Below are positions 53,629-63,858 of a stretch of DNA of 64,000 nt, piece by piece. Under the pieces are notes generated by a model. That model had not been told where the DNA came from. It ran no database searches and saw nothing but the letters and a program-made list of their open reading frames with translations. How positions within the stretch are numbered: position 1 is the first letter of the stretch; each line of letters starts with the position of its first letter. The translations under genes were made by a program, and so were the position numbers. The stretch covers positions 122,982-186,981 of the forward strand of contig NZ_CALSFU010000010.1 of the NCBI RefSeq assembly GCF_943737005.1, read 5' to 3'. This stretch comes from Achromobacter sp. Marseille-Q4962 (GTDB lineage: Bacteria > Pseudomonadota > Gammaproteobacteria > Burkholderiales > Burkholderiaceae_B).

Positions 53629-54570
53629 TCAGGCGGGCAGGCGGATACCGTAGGCGGCGTGCAGCGTCGCGTCGATTTCGGCGCGGGAAGGCTGGTGATT
53701 CTGCGGGCCGCGCGAGGCGATCTTGATGGCGCCCATGACGTTGCCCAGGCGGCAGCTGTCTTCCCAGCTCCAGCCGCAGGTCAGCCCATAGAGCAGCCCC
53801 GCGCGCTGGGCGTCGCCGCAGCCGGTGGGATCCACCACGGCGGCGGCGCGCACCGGCTCGATGTGGAAGGTCTGGCCGCCGGTCATGAGGAGCGCGCCCT
53901 CGGCGCCGCGCGTCACCACCACCGCTTGCAGGCCGCGGGCGATATCGGCCATGGAGCGGCCGGTGCGCTGCTCCACCACGCCCGCCTCGTAATCGTTGAC
54001 GGTCAGCGCATGGGCCATGCCCAGCATGCGCTCCAGGTCGGCGCCGTCGAAAAGCGGCATGGCCTGGCCCAGGTCGAAGATGAACGGAATGCCCTGGGCG
54101 CGCAGGCGCTCGGCATGGGCGAACATGCCTTCCTTGGCGTCGGGCGCCACGATGGCCCAGGCGGCCTGGGCGCCGCTCAGGTCGTTCTCGGCGGCATACG
54201 CCATGGCGCCGGGGTGGAAGGCCGCGATCTGGCTGTCGTCCAGGTCGGTGGTGATGAAGCACTGCGCGGTGAAGGTGCCGGGCACGACCTTGACCCGGCT
54301 GACGTCGATGCCGAGCTGCCTGAGGCGGTCGAGGTATTCGCCCGCGTCTTCGCCCACGGTGGCCACGGGCACCGGATTGCCGCCCAGCAGCTTCATGTTG
54401 TAGGCGATGTTGCCCGAGCAGCCGCCATATTCCTTGCGCATGCTGGGCACGAGGAACGATACGCTCAGCGACTGGATGCGGTCGGCCAGGATGTGTTCTT
54501 TGAAACGGCCTTCGAACACCGCGATGGTGTCGAACGCCATGGAGCCGCAAACCAATACGGGAGCCGTCAT
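53629..54570 (-). CDS. PfkB-family carbohydrate/nucleoside kinase
   Basis: A 313-residue ribokinase-fold enzyme that may phosphorylate adenosine or a sugar. Key parts: N-terminal VLVCGSMAFDTIAVFEGRFK, the KEYGGCSGNIAYNMKLLGGN substrate region (about 46-65), and the PfkB signature with the catalytic Asp in VVDPTGCGDAQRAGLLYGL (about 246-264). A Glu/Asn pair typical of the metal site is near TVNDYEAG. Adenosine-kinase-like sequence is my first reading; ribokinase is possible. It sits at the end of the accB-accC-prmA-zinc-ribbon block, 11 bases from the zinc-ribbon gene. Confidence 0.85.
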   Translation of the reverse strand: MTAPVLVCGSMAFDTIAVFEGRFKEHILADRIQSLSVSFLVPSMRKEYGGCSGNIAYNMKLLGGNPVPVATVGEDAGEYLDRLRQLGIDVSRVKVVPGTFTAQCFITTDLDDSQIAAFHPGAMAYAAENDLSGAQAAWAIVAPDAKEGMFAHAERLRAQGIPFIFDLGQAMPLFDGADLERMLGMAHALTVNDYEAGVVEQRTGRSMADIARGLQAVVVTRGAEGALLMTGGQTFHIEPVRAAAVVDPTGCGDAQRAGLLYGLTCGWSWEDSCRLGNVMGAIKIASRGPQNHQPSRAEIDATLHAAYGIRLPA

Positions 54571-54581
54571 GCTGTCATCCT

Positions 54582-55733
54582 TCAGGGAAAGAACTTGTCG
54601 AGTTGGTAGCCGTTGACCTGTACGCCCGTCACGTCGAGCGGCACGGAGAGCCGGACTTCTCCGCCGGGGCCGAACGGGCCGCGGAGCTGTTCGGGCGTGA
54701 GGTAATCCTCGGGCATCAGCACCTTGCGCACAACGACCGTGTCCGAAAGATCGGTCAGATCCAGCACCAGTGCCGGCCAGTGCTGGGGTTTGTCGTAGCG
54801 GTTGCGCAAGGCGAGGCGCAGCACCAGGCGGGCGCGGCCCTCTTCGGCGGCCGCGCCGCGCGGCGGCTGCAGCGAAGAGTCGGAAATCGAAATGCGCTCC
54901 AGGCGGCGCGCATAGCCCACGGCGCAGCCCAGCGGCCGGCAGGCCGCCTCCAGCACGGGCCGCAGCGCCGGCGCCGCCATGGCCACGTCGCTGCGATAGA
55001 CGTACAAAAGCTGCAACGCCAGCGCCAGCAGGGCCAGCAGGCAGCCGGCGCCCCAGAACCGGCGCAGCAGGCCGCGGCGGTCTTCGCGGTCCTGGTCCAG
55101 GAAGGCGGGCGGCGCCCGGCCCGCGTCGGTGGCGCTGGAGTAGCGCGTGCGCGCATCGCCATAGACGGATTCCAGGCCGGCGTCGGCCGCTCCGGCCTCG
55201 TACCCGTCTTCCGCGTCGCCGGCGTACAGGCGGGGCCCGGCGTCGCGGTCCGCCGCGGCAGCGGCCACGCCCAGGCCGGGCTCGGCGCGGCGCCCCTGGC
55301 GGAAAACAGCGGGCGCCGGCTCCGGCGCGATCGCGGGCGACCGCCAGCCGTCTTCGGCGCGGTCGGCGCCCTCGTCCGGGTATGGGTCTTCGGGCAGGAT
55401 TTCTTCGGGCAGGATTTCTTCGGCCGGCGCGTGGCGGCGGATGTCCTCGCGGCCACGCAGCACGGCCGGAGACGGCGCGGGCGCGGCCTCGTCTTCATCC
55501 CAGGGCGGCGGAGCCGGCCGGGGCGGCGCGGACAACACCGGGGCGGATGCGGGCGGCGGTGGCGGCGTGACGGAGCCGGATGCGAGCGCGCCGGGCCCGG
55601 ACACCAGGCAGGCCCGGCCGTCGAACACGGTGGAGCATGCTCCGCAGCGCACCAGCCCGTTGCGCACCCGAAGCTGGTCGGGCACCACGCGGAAGGCAGC
55701 GCCGCATTGCGGGCAGCGGGTGATCAGCGCCAT
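54582..55733 (-). CDS. Zinc-ribbon plus DUF3426 membrane protein
   Basis: A 383-residue protein starting MALITRCPQCGAAFRVVPDQ with an MJ0042-type zinc ribbon (CPQC at about 7-10; VRCGAC near 28-33). A long acidic/proline-rich region with no fold follows (about 45-215). One membrane helix lies at about 222-243 (GCLLALLALALQLLYVY). A DUF3426 domain occupies the C-terminus (about 250-380). Function is unknown. It is co-oriented with prmA and pfkB, the usual betaproteobacterial order. The start at 55733 gives the zinc ribbon at the expected place. Confidence 0.85.
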   Translation of the reverse strand: MALITRCPQCGAAFRVVPDQLRVRNGLVRCGACSTVFDGRACLVSGPGALASGSVTPPPPPASAPVLSAPPRPAPPPWDEDEAAPAPSPAVLRGREDIRRHAPAEEILPEEILPEDPYPDEGADRAEDGWRSPAIAPEPAPAVFRQGRRAEPGLGVAAAAADRDAGPRLYAGDAEDGYEAGAADAGLESVYGDARTRYSSATDAGRAPPAFLDQDREDRRGLLRRFWGAGCLLALLALALQLLYVYRSDVAMAAPALRPVLEAACRPLGCAVGYARRLERISISDSSLQPPRGAAAEEGRARLVLRLALRNRYDKPQHWPALVLDLTDLSDTVVVRKVLMPEDYLTPEQLRGPFGPGGEVRLSVPLDVTGVQVNGYQLDKFFP

Positions 55734-55757
55734 GACGCCCTCCCCCGGAGACGGCAA

Positions 55758-56675
55758 TCAGGCTTTGCGGCCATGCAGGCAGACCCAGCCATCGAGCGCG
55801 CGCCAGACCGACATGCGCATCCAGGGCGCATACGCGGCGGCGACTTCCTCGGCCTGGCGTTCCAGCACACCGGACAGGACCAGGTCGCCGCCCCCGGCGA
55901 CGCGGCCGGCCAGCATGGGCGCCAGCACCTTCAAGGGGTTGGAGAGAATGTTGGCCACCACCACCTGGAACGAGCCCGCCGGCAGCGCGTCGGGCAGCAT
56001 GGCCTGAAGCTCCACGCCGTTGACCCCGGCGTTGAATTGCGTGCTCTGGACAGCCTGCGGATCGATGTCCACGGCCAGCGTGGGCCCGGCGCCCAGCTTG
56101 CGGGCGGCGATCGCCAGGATGCCGGAGCCGCAGCCATAATCGAGCAGGGTCGCGCCCGCGGGCAGTTCCGATTCCAGCCAGGCGAGGCAGAGATGCGTGG
56201 TGGGATGGCTGCCGGTGCCGAAGGCCAGCCCGGGGTCGAGTTCGATGTGGATGGCGCCGTCTTCGGCGGCGAGGCCGGGCACGCCGGGATCGTCTCGGTG
56301 CCAGCTCGGCACGATCCACAGCCGCTTGGCGATGTGGATGGGGCCGAATTGCGACTGGGTCAGCCGCACCCAGTCGGCATCGGGCACGTCGCGCAGGGTC
56401 CAGCCGGCGAACAGCGCGGGGGCCAGCCCGGCGCCCTGCGCGGCTTCTTCGACGATCTGCGCCGGATCGGCGCCGTCGGGCAGCAGGGCCACGACGCGAT
56501 TGCGCTCCCAGGCCTGCACGTCGGGCTCGGTGCCCGGCTCGCCGAAGAGGGGACGCTCGTCTTCGGTGCCGAAGTCGGCGTCCTCGACGGAAACGGAAAG
56601 CACGCCCGCCTCCAGCAAGGCATCGGAGAGGGCTTCGGCCTGCGCCTCCTGGCAATGGAGCACGAGTTCACGCAT
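55758..56675 (-). CDS. prmA: Ribosomal protein L11 methyltransferase PrmA
   Basis: PrmA trimethylates lysine residues and the N-terminus of ribosomal protein L11 in the cytosol using S-adenosylmethionine. The 305-residue protein starts [20 protein letters not shown], with an N-terminal substrate-binding domain. The Rossmann methyltransferase core shows [38 protein letters not shown] (motif I) and [17 protein letters not shown] (the NxxxNP-like catalytic region). Length is normal. Next to the zinc-ribbon gene (24 bases). Confidence 0.95.
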   Translation of the reverse strand: MRELVLHCQEAQAEALSDALLEAGVLSVSVEDADFGTEDERPLFGEPGTEPDVQAWERNRVVALLPDGADPAQIVEEAAQGAGLAPALFAGWTLRDVPDADWVRLTQSQFGPIHIAKRLWIVPSWHRDDPGVPGLAAEDGAIHIELDPGLAFGTGSHPTTHLCLAWLESELPAGATLLDYGCGSGILAIAARKLGAGPTLAVDIDPQAVQSTQFNAGVNGVELQAMLPDALPAGSFQVVVANILSNPLKVLAPMLAGRVAGGGDLVLSGVLERQAEEVAAAYAPWMRMSVWRALDGWVCLHGRKA

Positions 56676-56698
56676 GAGTCTTCTTCCATTCGGCCAAA

Positions 56699-56722
56699 GG
56701 GCCGCGGCTTGCGCCGCGGCCC
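56699..56722. terminator. Perfect 10-base hairpin between accC and prmA
   Basis: gggccgcggc (56699-56708) pairs with gccgcggccc (56713-56722), with TTT following on the minus strand. It may attenuate read-through from accC into prmA. Confidence 0.5.
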
Positions 56723-56793
56723 GCTCGGCCGTGTATCGGGTTGCGCCGCGCGCCCCGCGCGGCGGCAGTGGGGCCGGGCCCCGCCAGCGCCCG

Positions 56794-58140
56794 TCAGGGA
56801 CGCTGGGACAGCCGCTGCTCCAGATAATGGATGCTGGTGCCGCCTTCGATGAAGCGGGCATCCTGCAGCATTTCCCGGTGCAGCGGGATGTTGGTGGAAA
56901 TGCCTTCGACCACCATTTCCGACAGCGCAATGCGCATGCGGGCCAGCGCCTGATCGCGCGTGTCGCCGTAGGTGATGACCTTGGCGATCATGGAATCATA
57001 GTTCGGCGGCACGAAATAGCCGTTGAACGCATGCGAGTCGATGCGCACGCCCGGGCCGCCCGGCGTGTGCCAGTTGGTGATGCGTCCGGGGCTGGGCACG
57101 AAGCGGAAGGGATCTTCCGCGTTGATGCGGCATTCGATCGCATGGCCCTTGAAAGCGATGTCGCGCTGGCGCAGCGTGAACTTCTCGCCCGCGGCGATGA
57201 GGATCTGCTGCTGCACCAGGTCGACGCCGGTGATGAGCTCGGTGACGGGGTGCTCGACCTGGATGCGGGTGTTCATTTCGATGAAATAGAACTCGCCGTT
57301 TTCATACAGGAATTCGAACGTGCCCGCGCCGCGATAGCCCATTTTGCGGCAGGCGTCGGCGCAGCGGTCGCCGATGCGCTCGATGAGGCGGCGCGGGATG
57401 CCGGGCGCCGGCGCTTCCTCGATGACCTTCTGGTGGCGGCGCTGCATGGAGCAGTCGCGCTCGCCCAGCCAGACCGCGTTGCGCCCGCCGTCGGCCAGCA
57501 CCTGGATTTCGATATGGCGAGGGTTCTCGAGGAACTTCTCCATATAGACTTCCGGATTGTTGAACGCGGCGCCCGCCTCGGAGCGCGTCATGGTGACGGC
57601 GTTGAGCAGCGCGGCCTCGGTATAGACCACGCGCATGCCGCGCCCGCCGCCGCCGCCGGCGGCCTTGATGATGACCGGGTAGCCGACTTCGCGCGCAATG
57701 CGCAGGATTTCCTGGGGATCGTCGGGCAACGCGCCTTCCGAGCCCGGCACCACGGGCACGCCGGCCTCGATCATGGCGCGCTTGGCGCTGACCTTGTCGC
57801 CCATGAGGCGGATGGTGTCGGAACGCGGGCCGATGAAGACGAATCCGCTCTTTTCGACGCGGTCGGCGAAATCGGCGTTCTCGGACAGGAAGCCGTAACC
57901 GGGGTGGATGGCCTCGGAATCGGTGACCTCCGCCGCCGAGATGATGGCCGGCATGTTCAGGTAGCTTTCGCGCGAAGGCGCGGGCCCGATGCAAACGGAT
58001 TCATCGGCCAGGCGCACGTACTTGGCTTCGCGGTCTGCCTCGGAGTGCACCACCACGGTCTTGATGCCCAGCTCGCGGCAGGCGCGCTGAATGCGCAAGG
58101 CGATTTCGCCCCGATTGGCGATCAGGATTTTCTCGAACAT
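56794..58140 (-). CDS. accC: Acetyl-CoA carboxylase, biotin carboxylase subunit
   Basis: AccC carboxylates biotin on AccB using ATP and bicarbonate, the first step of fatty acid synthesis. The 448-residue ATP-grasp enzyme has [20 protein letters not shown] at the start, the glycine loop [14 protein letters not shown] (about 159-172), [16 protein letters not shown] [15 protein letters not shown] and [16 protein letters not shown] (about 285-300). Length is exact for the family. It starts 9 bases after accB. Confidence 0.98.
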   Translation of the reverse strand: MFEKILIANRGEIALRIQRACRELGIKTVVVHSEADREAKYVRLADESVCIGPAPSRESYLNMPAIISAAEVTDSEAIHPGYGFLSENADFADRVEKSGFVFIGPRSDTIRLMGDKVSAKRAMIEAGVPVVPGSEGALPDDPQEILRIAREVGYPVIIKAAGGGGGRGMRVVYTEAALLNAVTMTRSEAGAAFNNPEVYMEKFLENPRHIEIQVLADGGRNAVWLGERDCSMQRRHQKVIEEAPAPGIPRRLIERIGDRCADACRKMGYRGAGTFEFLYENGEFYFIEMNTRIQVEHPVTELITGVDLVQQQILIAAGEKFTLRQRDIAFKGHAIECRINAEDPFRFVPSPGRITNWHTPGGPGVRIDSHAFNGYFVPPNYDSMIAKVITYGDTRDQALARMRIALSEMVVEGISTNIPLHREMLQDARFIEGGTSIHYLEQRLSQRP

Positions 58141-58149
58141 TTTCAGCTA

Positions 58150-58611
58150 TCAGCCAATGACGAACAGGGGTTGACCGTATTCGACGGGTTCGCCGTTCTC
58201 GACCAGGATTTCCTTGATGACGCCGGACTTGTCGGCTTCGATCTCGTTGAGCAGTTTCATGGCTTCGATGATGCACAGCGGATCGCCTTCCTTGACCGAC
58301 TGGCCCACGTCCACGAAGGGCGCGGCGCCCGGATTGGGCGCGCGGTAGAAGGTGCCCACCATGGGCGCCTTCACGACGTGGCCCTGCACGGCGGGCGCGG
58401 CCTCGGCGGCCGGCGCGGGCGCGGCCGGCGCCGCGGGCGCGGCCACGGGAGCAGCGGGCACGCCGGCTTCGGGCTGGTGATAGGCCACGGGCTGCAAGGC
58501 TTGCGAGAATTTGACGATGCGAACCTTGCCTTCGCCTTCGGTGATTTCCAGCTCGGCGATTCCCGATTCAGCCACCAGGTCGATCAGGGTTTTGAGTTTT
58601 CGAAGATCCAT
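58150..58611 (-). CDS. accB: Acetyl-CoA carboxylase, biotin carboxyl carrier protein
   Basis: AccB (BCCP) carries biotin between AccC and the carboxyltransferase. The 153-residue protein has a helical N-terminus, a flexible Ala/Pro linker (about 50-75, [20 protein letters not shown]) and a C-terminal biotinyl domain with the acceptor Lys119 in [14 protein letters not shown]. It heads the accB-accC operon; 91 bases separate it from aroQ upstream. Confidence 0.98.
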   Translation of the reverse strand: MDLRKLKTLIDLVAESGIAELEITEGEGKVRIVKFSQALQPVAYHQPEAGVPAAPVAAPAAPAAPAPAAEAAPAVQGHVVKAPMVGTFYRAPNPGAAPFVDVGQSVKEGDPLCIIEAMKLLNEIEADKSGVIKEILVENGEPVEYGQPLFVIG

Positions 58612-58702
58612 AGAAGCTGCTTCCCGAAAGTGTCTTTGGCAACGGCCCTGCGTCGGGTCCGTGCCGCATGAAGATGTAGATGCTTTGATTGAGTGGTGCG
58701 AG

Positions 58703-59137
58703 TCAGTGCCGCACTGCGTAGCGCAGGGCCGCCTCGTAGCCGTCCGCGCCCAGGCCGGAGATCAGGCCCACCGCGAGATCGGACAGATAAGAGTGATGCC
58801 TGAAGGGCTCCCGCTTATACAGATTGGACAAATGTACTTCAATAAATGGGATGGCGACCGCGGCCAGGGCGTCGCGGATCGCAACGCTGGTGTGCGTGTA
58901 CGCCGCCGCATTGATGATGATGAAGTCGGTTCCGTCCTGGCGGGCCGCCTGGATGCGATCCACCAGCGCGCCCTCGTGATTGCCCTGCCACGCCGTCAGC
59001 CTGGCGCCCAGTTCCCCTGCCAGCGTTTCGAGCCGCTCATCGATCTGGGCCAGCGTGAGGCTGCCATAGATATGCGGTTCCCGGGTGCCGAGCAGGTTCA
59101 GATTCGGGCCATGCAGTACCAGTATGTTCTGCGCCAT
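58703..59137 (-). CDS. aroQ: 3-dehydroquinate dehydratase, type II
   Basis: AroQ performs the third step of the shikimate pathway in the cytosol. The 144-residue protein has the type II pattern: [20 protein letters not shown] (about 4-23, with the catalytic-loop arginine), [31 protein letters not shown] (about 74-91) and [20 protein letters not shown]. It lies upstream of accB, the usual proteobacterial arrangement. Confidence 0.97.
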   Translation of the reverse strand: MAQNILVLHGPNLNLLGTREPHIYGSLTLAQIDERLETLAGELGARLTAWQGNHEGALVDRIQAARQDGTDFIIINAAAYTHTSVAIRDALAAVAIPFIEVHLSNLYKREPFRHHSYLSDLAVGLISGLGADGYEAALRYAVRH

Positions 59138-59243
59138 GCGCGTGCCAAAGGGTGGATTGCCAACCGACGAAAATTACGAAATGTGGGCAAAACGGACGAT
59201 AAACCAGCTTTTTACGCCAATTCCGCCTATTTGTCCAACCACT

Positions 59244-59750
59244 TCACGCCTTGATGCCCGACAGCGTGCGGTCGAGATCGTCTACTTTGATTTCCCCGAG
59301 TATTTTGCGGTTAATGCTGCCATCTGCATTGAAAACCACCGTAAAAGGCAGGCCGCCAGCCGGATTTCCGAGCTTGCGCAAGAGATCGATGGCGCCGGCC
59401 CCGGCAACCCAGAGCGGATAGGAAACCTGCACTTTCTCGACGAATTTGCGCATGTTCTCTTCGCGATCCACGCCGAAGCCGACAAAGCGCACGTGAGGGT
59501 ATTTTTTTTGCAGGGCATCGAGTTCGGGCATTTCGCGCACGCAGGGAGCGCACCACGTTGCCCAGAAATTGACCACCATGGGCTGGCCCTTGAACTCGGC
59601 CAGCGCATGCGTGCCGCCCGCCAGCGCGGGCAGCCTGAGGGCCATCAGCGTGGCGACCGCGTCGTCGGAAGCGCCGGCGCGGCCGGGCGCGCCGGCTGCG
59701 AGCACGGCCGCGCCGGCGGCCGCCGCGGAGAGGAATAGGCGTCGGTTCAT
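59244..59750 (-). CDS. TlpA-like periplasmic thiol-disulfide oxidoreductase
   Basis: A 168-residue thioredoxin-fold protein. The N-terminus MNRRLFLSAAAAGAAVLAAG is a signal with arginines, perhaps Tat- or Sec-dependent, up to about residue 27. The active site is Cys67-Cys70 in FWATWCAPCVREMPELDAL; the cis-Pro is in GGLPFTVVFN. It should reduce periplasmic disulfides, for example during cytochrome c maturation. It precedes aroQ by about 106 bases and diverges from mpl. Confidence 0.92.
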   Translation of the reverse strand: MNRRLFLSAAAAGAAVLAAGAPGRAGASDDAVATLMALRLPALAGGTHALAEFKGQPMVVNFWATWCAPCVREMPELDALQKKYPHVRFVGFGVDREENMRKFVEKVQVSYPLWVAGAGAIDLLRKLGNPAGGLPFTVVFNADGSINRKILGEIKVDDLDRTLSGIKA

Positions 59751-59843
59751 GGCGCGATCATAACCGCTGCGCCCCGCCTCGCCCACCCTGGCCCGTCGGG
59801 CGGGCGCGCCGCTATATATACAATGCGGGCAGGAGATTGATTC

Positions 59844-61214
59844 ATGCATCTGCACATACTTGGCATCTGCGGCACCTTCATGGGCGGCCTGGCGCTCATT
59901 GCCCGGGCGGCCGGCCACAAAGTCACCGGCTGCGACGCGGGCGTCTATCCGCCCATGAGCACGCAACTGGCCGAGCAGGGAATCGAGCTGATCGAAGGCT
60001 ACGGGCCGGAGCAGCTCGCGCTCGAGCCCGATCTGTTCGTGATCGGCAACGTGGTCAGCCGCGGCAACCCGCTGATGGAGGCCATTCTGGACTCGGGCGC
60101 GCGCTATGTGTCGGGCCCGCAATGGCTGGGCGACAACATCCTGCCCGGCGCGCACGTGCTGGCCGTGGCCGGCACGCACGGCAAGACCACCACCAGCTCC
60201 ATGCTGGCCTGGATACTCGAAACGGCCGGCCTGGCGCCCAATTTCCTGATCGGCGGCGTGGCGCAGGACCTGCGCGTCTCGGCCCGCTACGATCCGGCGC
60301 GCCCGCTCTTCGTCATCGAGGCCGACGAATACGACACGGCTTTCTTCGACAAGCGTTCCAAGTTCGTGCACTACCGCCCGCGCACCGCCATCCTGAACAA
60401 CCTGGAATTCGATCACGCCGACATCTTTCCCGATCTGGCGGCCATCGAAACGCAATTCCACCACCTGGTGCGCACCATTCCCGGCGCGGGCCGCATCGTG
60501 CGTCCAGCCCGCTCCGAGGCGCTGGACCGCGTGCTGGAACGCGGCTGCTGGTCGGAAACCGTAACGTTCGGCCCCGATGGCGCCTGGCAGGCCGGAGAAC
60601 CCGATGAAACCGGCGCGTTCGAGGTGCGCCGCCAGAGCGAAACCGTGGGCACGGTGCGGTGGAGTCTCACGGGCGAGCACAACCGCATGAACGCGCTGGC
60701 CGCGCTGGCGGCCGCCGAGCACGCCGGCGTGGCGGCGGCCCAGGGCGTGGAGGCGCTGTCGCGCTTCGGCGGCGTGAAGCGCCGCATGGAGCTGCGCGGC
60801 ACGGTCAACGGCATCCGGGTCTACGACGACTTCGCCCATCATCCCACGGCCATCGCTACCACGATCGCGGGCCTGCGCCGCCAGGTGGGCGAGGCCCGCA
60901 TCCTGGCCGTGCTGGAGCCGCGCTCCAACACCATGAAACTGGGCAGCATGGCGGCCCGGCTGCCCGAGGCGCTGGACGGCGCGGACCTGGTGTTCTGCTT
61001 CGGCACCTACTCGGGCAAGCATGCGCTGGGCTGGCATCCGTCCGAGGTGCTGGCGCCGCTGGGCGCGCGCGCTTCCAGCTACGACGACCTGGACCGCCTG
61101 GTGGCGGCCGTGGCCGGCGTGGCACGGCCCGGCGACCACATCCTGGTCATGAGCAATGGCGGCTTCGGCGGCGTGCACGGCAAGCTGCTCGACGCCCTGC
61201 GGGAGCGCGCTTGA
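59844..61214 (+). CDS. mpl: UDP-N-acetylmuramate:L-alanyl-gamma-D-glutamyl-meso-diaminopimelate ligase
   Basis: Mpl re-attaches the recycled murein tripeptide to UDP-MurNAc in the cytosol. The 456-residue Mur ligase begins MHLHILGICGTFMGGLALIA, distinctive of Mpl rather than MurC (N-terminal dinucleotide-like domain). The ATP loop AVAGTHGKTTTSSML is near residue 108, then VIEADEYDTAFFDKRSKFVH and NNLEFDHADIF, and the C-terminal EPRSNTMKLG. A short TATATATACAAT stretch immediately upstream and AGGAG before the ATG suggest a promoter with a very short leader. Functionally linked to anmK. Confidence 0.96.
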   Translation: MHLHILGICGTFMGGLALIARAAGHKVTGCDAGVYPPMSTQLAEQGIELIEGYGPEQLALEPDLFVIGNVVSRGNPLMEAILDSGARYVSGPQWLGDNILPGAHVLAVAGTHGKTTTSSMLAWILETAGLAPNFLIGGVAQDLRVSARYDPARPLFVIEADEYDTAFFDKRSKFVHYRPRTAILNNLEFDHADIFPDLAAIETQFHHLVRTIPGAGRIVRPARSEALDRVLERGCWSETVTFGPDGAWQAGEPDETGAFEVRRQSETVGTVRWSLTGEHNRMNALAALAAAEHAGVAAAQGVEALSRFGGVKRRMELRGTVNGIRVYDDFAHHPTAIATTIAGLRRQVGEARILAVLEPRSNTMKLGSMAARLPEALDGADLVFCFGTYSGKHALGWHPSEVLAPLGARASSYDDLDRLVAAVAGVARPGDHILVMSNGGFGGVHGKLLDALRERA

Positions 61215-61285
61215 GCGCCGCCCCGGCCCGCCAGGGCGCAGCCCATGGCCCGGCTTACGGCGCGCAACCGTAGCGAGGACTTTCC

Positions 61286-61903
61286 ATGATTCTCTATCTG
61301 CACGGTTTCCGCTCCTCGCCCGACTCGTTCAAGGCCCGCATGATGGCCGACGCCATGACGCAGCGCGGGCTGGCCGACGCATGGGCCTGCCCGCAGCTGC
61401 CGGCCAGCCCGCGCGAGGCGATCGCGCTGGCCATGGGCATCGCGCGGCGCCAACTGCAGGGCGCCGACTCGCCCCGCGCGCTGACCGTGGTCGGCTCGTC
61501 GCTGGGCGGCTATTACGCCACCTGGCTGGCCGAACAGCTCGGCTGCAAGGCCGTGCTGCTCAACCCGGCAGTGCATGCGCCGCGCGACCTGGCGACGCAG
61601 GTGGGCGAGCACCGCATGTATCATTCCGACGCGCCGTTCGTCTTCCGTCCCGAATACGTGGACGAACTCGCCGCCATCCAGCCGGCCCGGGTCACGCAGC
61701 CGGACCGCTACTTCCTGGTGGCCGCCACCGGCGACGAAGTGCTGGACTGGCGCGAGATGCGCGCCCATTACGCGGGCTGCCGGCAGCGCATCGTCGAGGG
61801 CAGCGATCACGGCTTGTCCGATTTTGCCCGCTGGATGCCGGAAGTGCTCGATTTCGCGCTAGGTTCCGGTCACCCTCCCCCGAATACGATCTCCAATCCC
61901 TAA
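61286..61903 (+). CDS. YqiA-type esterase (UPF0227)
   Basis: A 205-residue alpha/beta hydrolase: MILYLHGFRSSPDSFKARMM, nucleophile Ser72 in VVGSSLGGYYATWL, and a C-terminal acid/His pair in GDEVLDW and EGSDHGLSDF. The family hydrolyses short acyl esters. It lies between mpl and the RNB ribonuclease gene (72 and 50 bases), probably co-transcribed with both. Physiological substrate is unknown. Confidence 0.9.
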   Translation: MILYLHGFRSSPDSFKARMMADAMTQRGLADAWACPQLPASPREAIALAMGIARRQLQGADSPRALTVVGSSLGGYYATWLAEQLGCKAVLLNPAVHAPRDLATQVGEHRMYHSDAPFVFRPEYVDELAAIQPARVTQPDRYFLVAATGDEVLDWREMRAHYAGCRQRIVEGSDHGLSDFARWMPEVLDFALGSGHPPPNTISNP

Positions 61904-61953
61904 GCAAGCCGCGCAAGGCGGCGGCGCCGCGCCGCCCAGGAAGACCCCTCACC

Positions 61954-63858
61954 ATGTACGTGTTTTACGAAGACGACGGCAGCTTCAAGGCCGGCCACAT
62001 CCTGTCCGAAACCGACGCCAGCCTGCAGGTCGAGTCCGAATCGGGCAAGCGCAGCAAGATCAAGCGCGCCAATACCCTGTTCACGTTTTCCGCGCCCGAA
62101 CCCGCGGCGCTCATGAAGGAAGCCGCCGAAGCGGCGGAGTCGCTGGATCTGCAATTCCTGTGGGAATGCGCGCCCCAGGAAGAATTCGACGCCCCCGCGC
62201 TGGCGGCGGATTACTACGGGCACGCCCCCACGCCGGTGGAGCAGGCGGCGGTGCTGCTGCGGCTGCATGGCGCGCCGGCCTATTTCCACCGGCGCGGCAA
62301 GGGCCGGTACCGCCCCGCCCCGCCCGACATCCTGGCGGCGGCGCTGGCGGCGCTGGAGAAAAAGCAGCGCCAGGCCGAACAGCAGCAGGCCTGGGTGGAC
62401 GAAATGGCCGCGGGCCAGCTGCCCGAGCCGATCGCACAGGCAGCCGAATCGCTGCTGGTGCGTCCGGACAAGAATTCGCAGCAATGGAAGGCGCTGGACG
62501 CGGCGTGCGCGCGGCTGGGCAAGACGCCCGACCGCCTGCTGCTGGACCTCGGAGCCTGGCCCCACGCGCTGGCGCTGCATAAGCGCCGCTTCCTGGCCTC
62601 CAATTTCCCGCGCGGCACCGGCTTTCCGGAACTGGAGCTGCCGCCGCTGGACCGCGACCTGCCGCTGGCGGACGCCGAGATCTATTCGGTGGATGACATC
62701 ACCACCACCGAGATCGACGACGCGCTGTCCGTCTCCGAACTGCCCGGCGGCAAGCTGCGGGTAGGCATCCACGTCGCCGCCCCCGGCCTGAGCGTCACGC
62801 GCGGCAGCGAGTTCGACAAGCTGGCGCGCGCGCGGCTGTCCACCGTGTACATGCCCGGCGACAAGATTCCCATGCAGCCCGACAGCGTCATCCAGGCGTT
62901 CTCGCTGGATGCGGGGCGCGAAGTGCCGGCGCTTTCGCTGTACGCCGTGGCCGATCCCGAAACGGGCGAGATCCTCGAATCCGAAACCCGCATCGAGCGC
63001 GTGGTGGTGCGCGAGAACCTGCGCCACAACATGCTGGACACGCAGATCACCGAGGAAGCCCTGGCCGACCCCTGCGCCGCGCTGCCCTACGGACACTGGC
63101 TGCGCCCGCTGTGGAAGCTGGCGCAGGCGCTGTCGGCCCAGCGCGAGAAGGTGCGCGGCAAGCCCGAGAACAACTCGCGCGTGGAATACAGCTTCTACCT
63201 GGACGGCAGCCCGGACGACCCGGACACGCCGGTGCGCCTGGTGCCGCGCCAGCGCAACGCGCCGCTGGACCGCATGGTGGCCGAGTACATGATCCTGGCC
63301 AACAATCTGTGGGGCGGCCTGCTCCACCAGCACGGCGTGCCCGGCATCTACCGGTCGCAGCAGGCGGGGCGCGTGCGCATGAGCACCCAGGCCCTGCCGC
63401 ACGAGGCCATCGGCGTGCCGCAGTACGCCTGGAGCACCTCGCCGCTGCGCCGCTACGTGGACCTGGTGAACCAGTGGCAACTGATCGCAGCGGTCGAACA
63501 CGGCGTGTCCGCGCGCCTGGTGGCCCCCTTCAAGCCGCGCGACGCCGACCTGTTCGCCATCATCGGCGCCTTCGACGCGCAATATGCGACCTGGGCCGAG
63601 TTCCAGAGCGCGATGGAGCGCTACTGGTGCCTGCGCTGGCTGAAGCAGCACAACATCACCCGCACCGTCGCGCACGTGCTGCGCGAAGACCTCGTGCGCT
63701 TCGCCAACGCGCCGCTGGTGACGCGCGTGGGCGGCATGCCCGAGCTGGAGCGCGGCACCGCTGTCGAACTCGACATCCTGGGGACGGACGAACTGTCGCT
63801 CGAACTGGATTGCCGGTATGTCGGGCAGATCGGCCCCGCTGCGGGCGGAGAGGGATAG
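61954..63858 (+). CDS. RNB-domain exoribonuclease (RNase II-like)
   Basis: A 634-residue RNase II/R-family enzyme starting MYVFYEDDGSFKAGHILSET. An unusual N-terminal domain of about 230 residues, without typical cold-shock motifs, precedes the RNB catalytic domain (about 245-560): SVDDITTTEIDDALSVSELP holds the metal-binding aspartates, followed by MPGDKIPMQPD, FSLDAGREVPALS and the RNB-end YAWSTSPLRRYVDLVNQWQL. The C-terminal S1-type tail is short. It should degrade RNA 3' to 5'. The gene ends at 63858; no further gene is supported up to the end of the window. Confidence 0.92.
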   Translation: MYVFYEDDGSFKAGHILSETDASLQVESESGKRSKIKRANTLFTFSAPEPAALMKEAAEAAESLDLQFLWECAPQEEFDAPALAADYYGHAPTPVEQAAVLLRLHGAPAYFHRRGKGRYRPAPPDILAAALAALEKKQRQAEQQQAWVDEMAAGQLPEPIAQAAESLLVRPDKNSQQWKALDAACARLGKTPDRLLLDLGAWPHALALHKRRFLASNFPRGTGFPELELPPLDRDLPLADAEIYSVDDITTTEIDDALSVSELPGGKLRVGIHVAAPGLSVTRGSEFDKLARARLSTVYMPGDKIPMQPDSVIQAFSLDAGREVPALSLYAVADPETGEILESETRIERVVVRENLRHNMLDTQITEEALADPCAALPYGHWLRPLWKLAQALSAQREKVRGKPENNSRVEYSFYLDGSPDDPDTPVRLVPRQRNAPLDRMVAEYMILANNLWGGLLHQHGVPGIYRSQQAGRVRMSTQALPHEAIGVPQYAWSTSPLRRYVDLVNQWQLIAAVEHGVSARLVAPFKPRDADLFAIIGAFDAQYATWAEFQSAMERYWCLRWLKQHNITRTVAHVLREDLVRFANAPLVTRVGGMPELERGTAVELDILGTDELSLELDCRYVGQIGPAAGGEG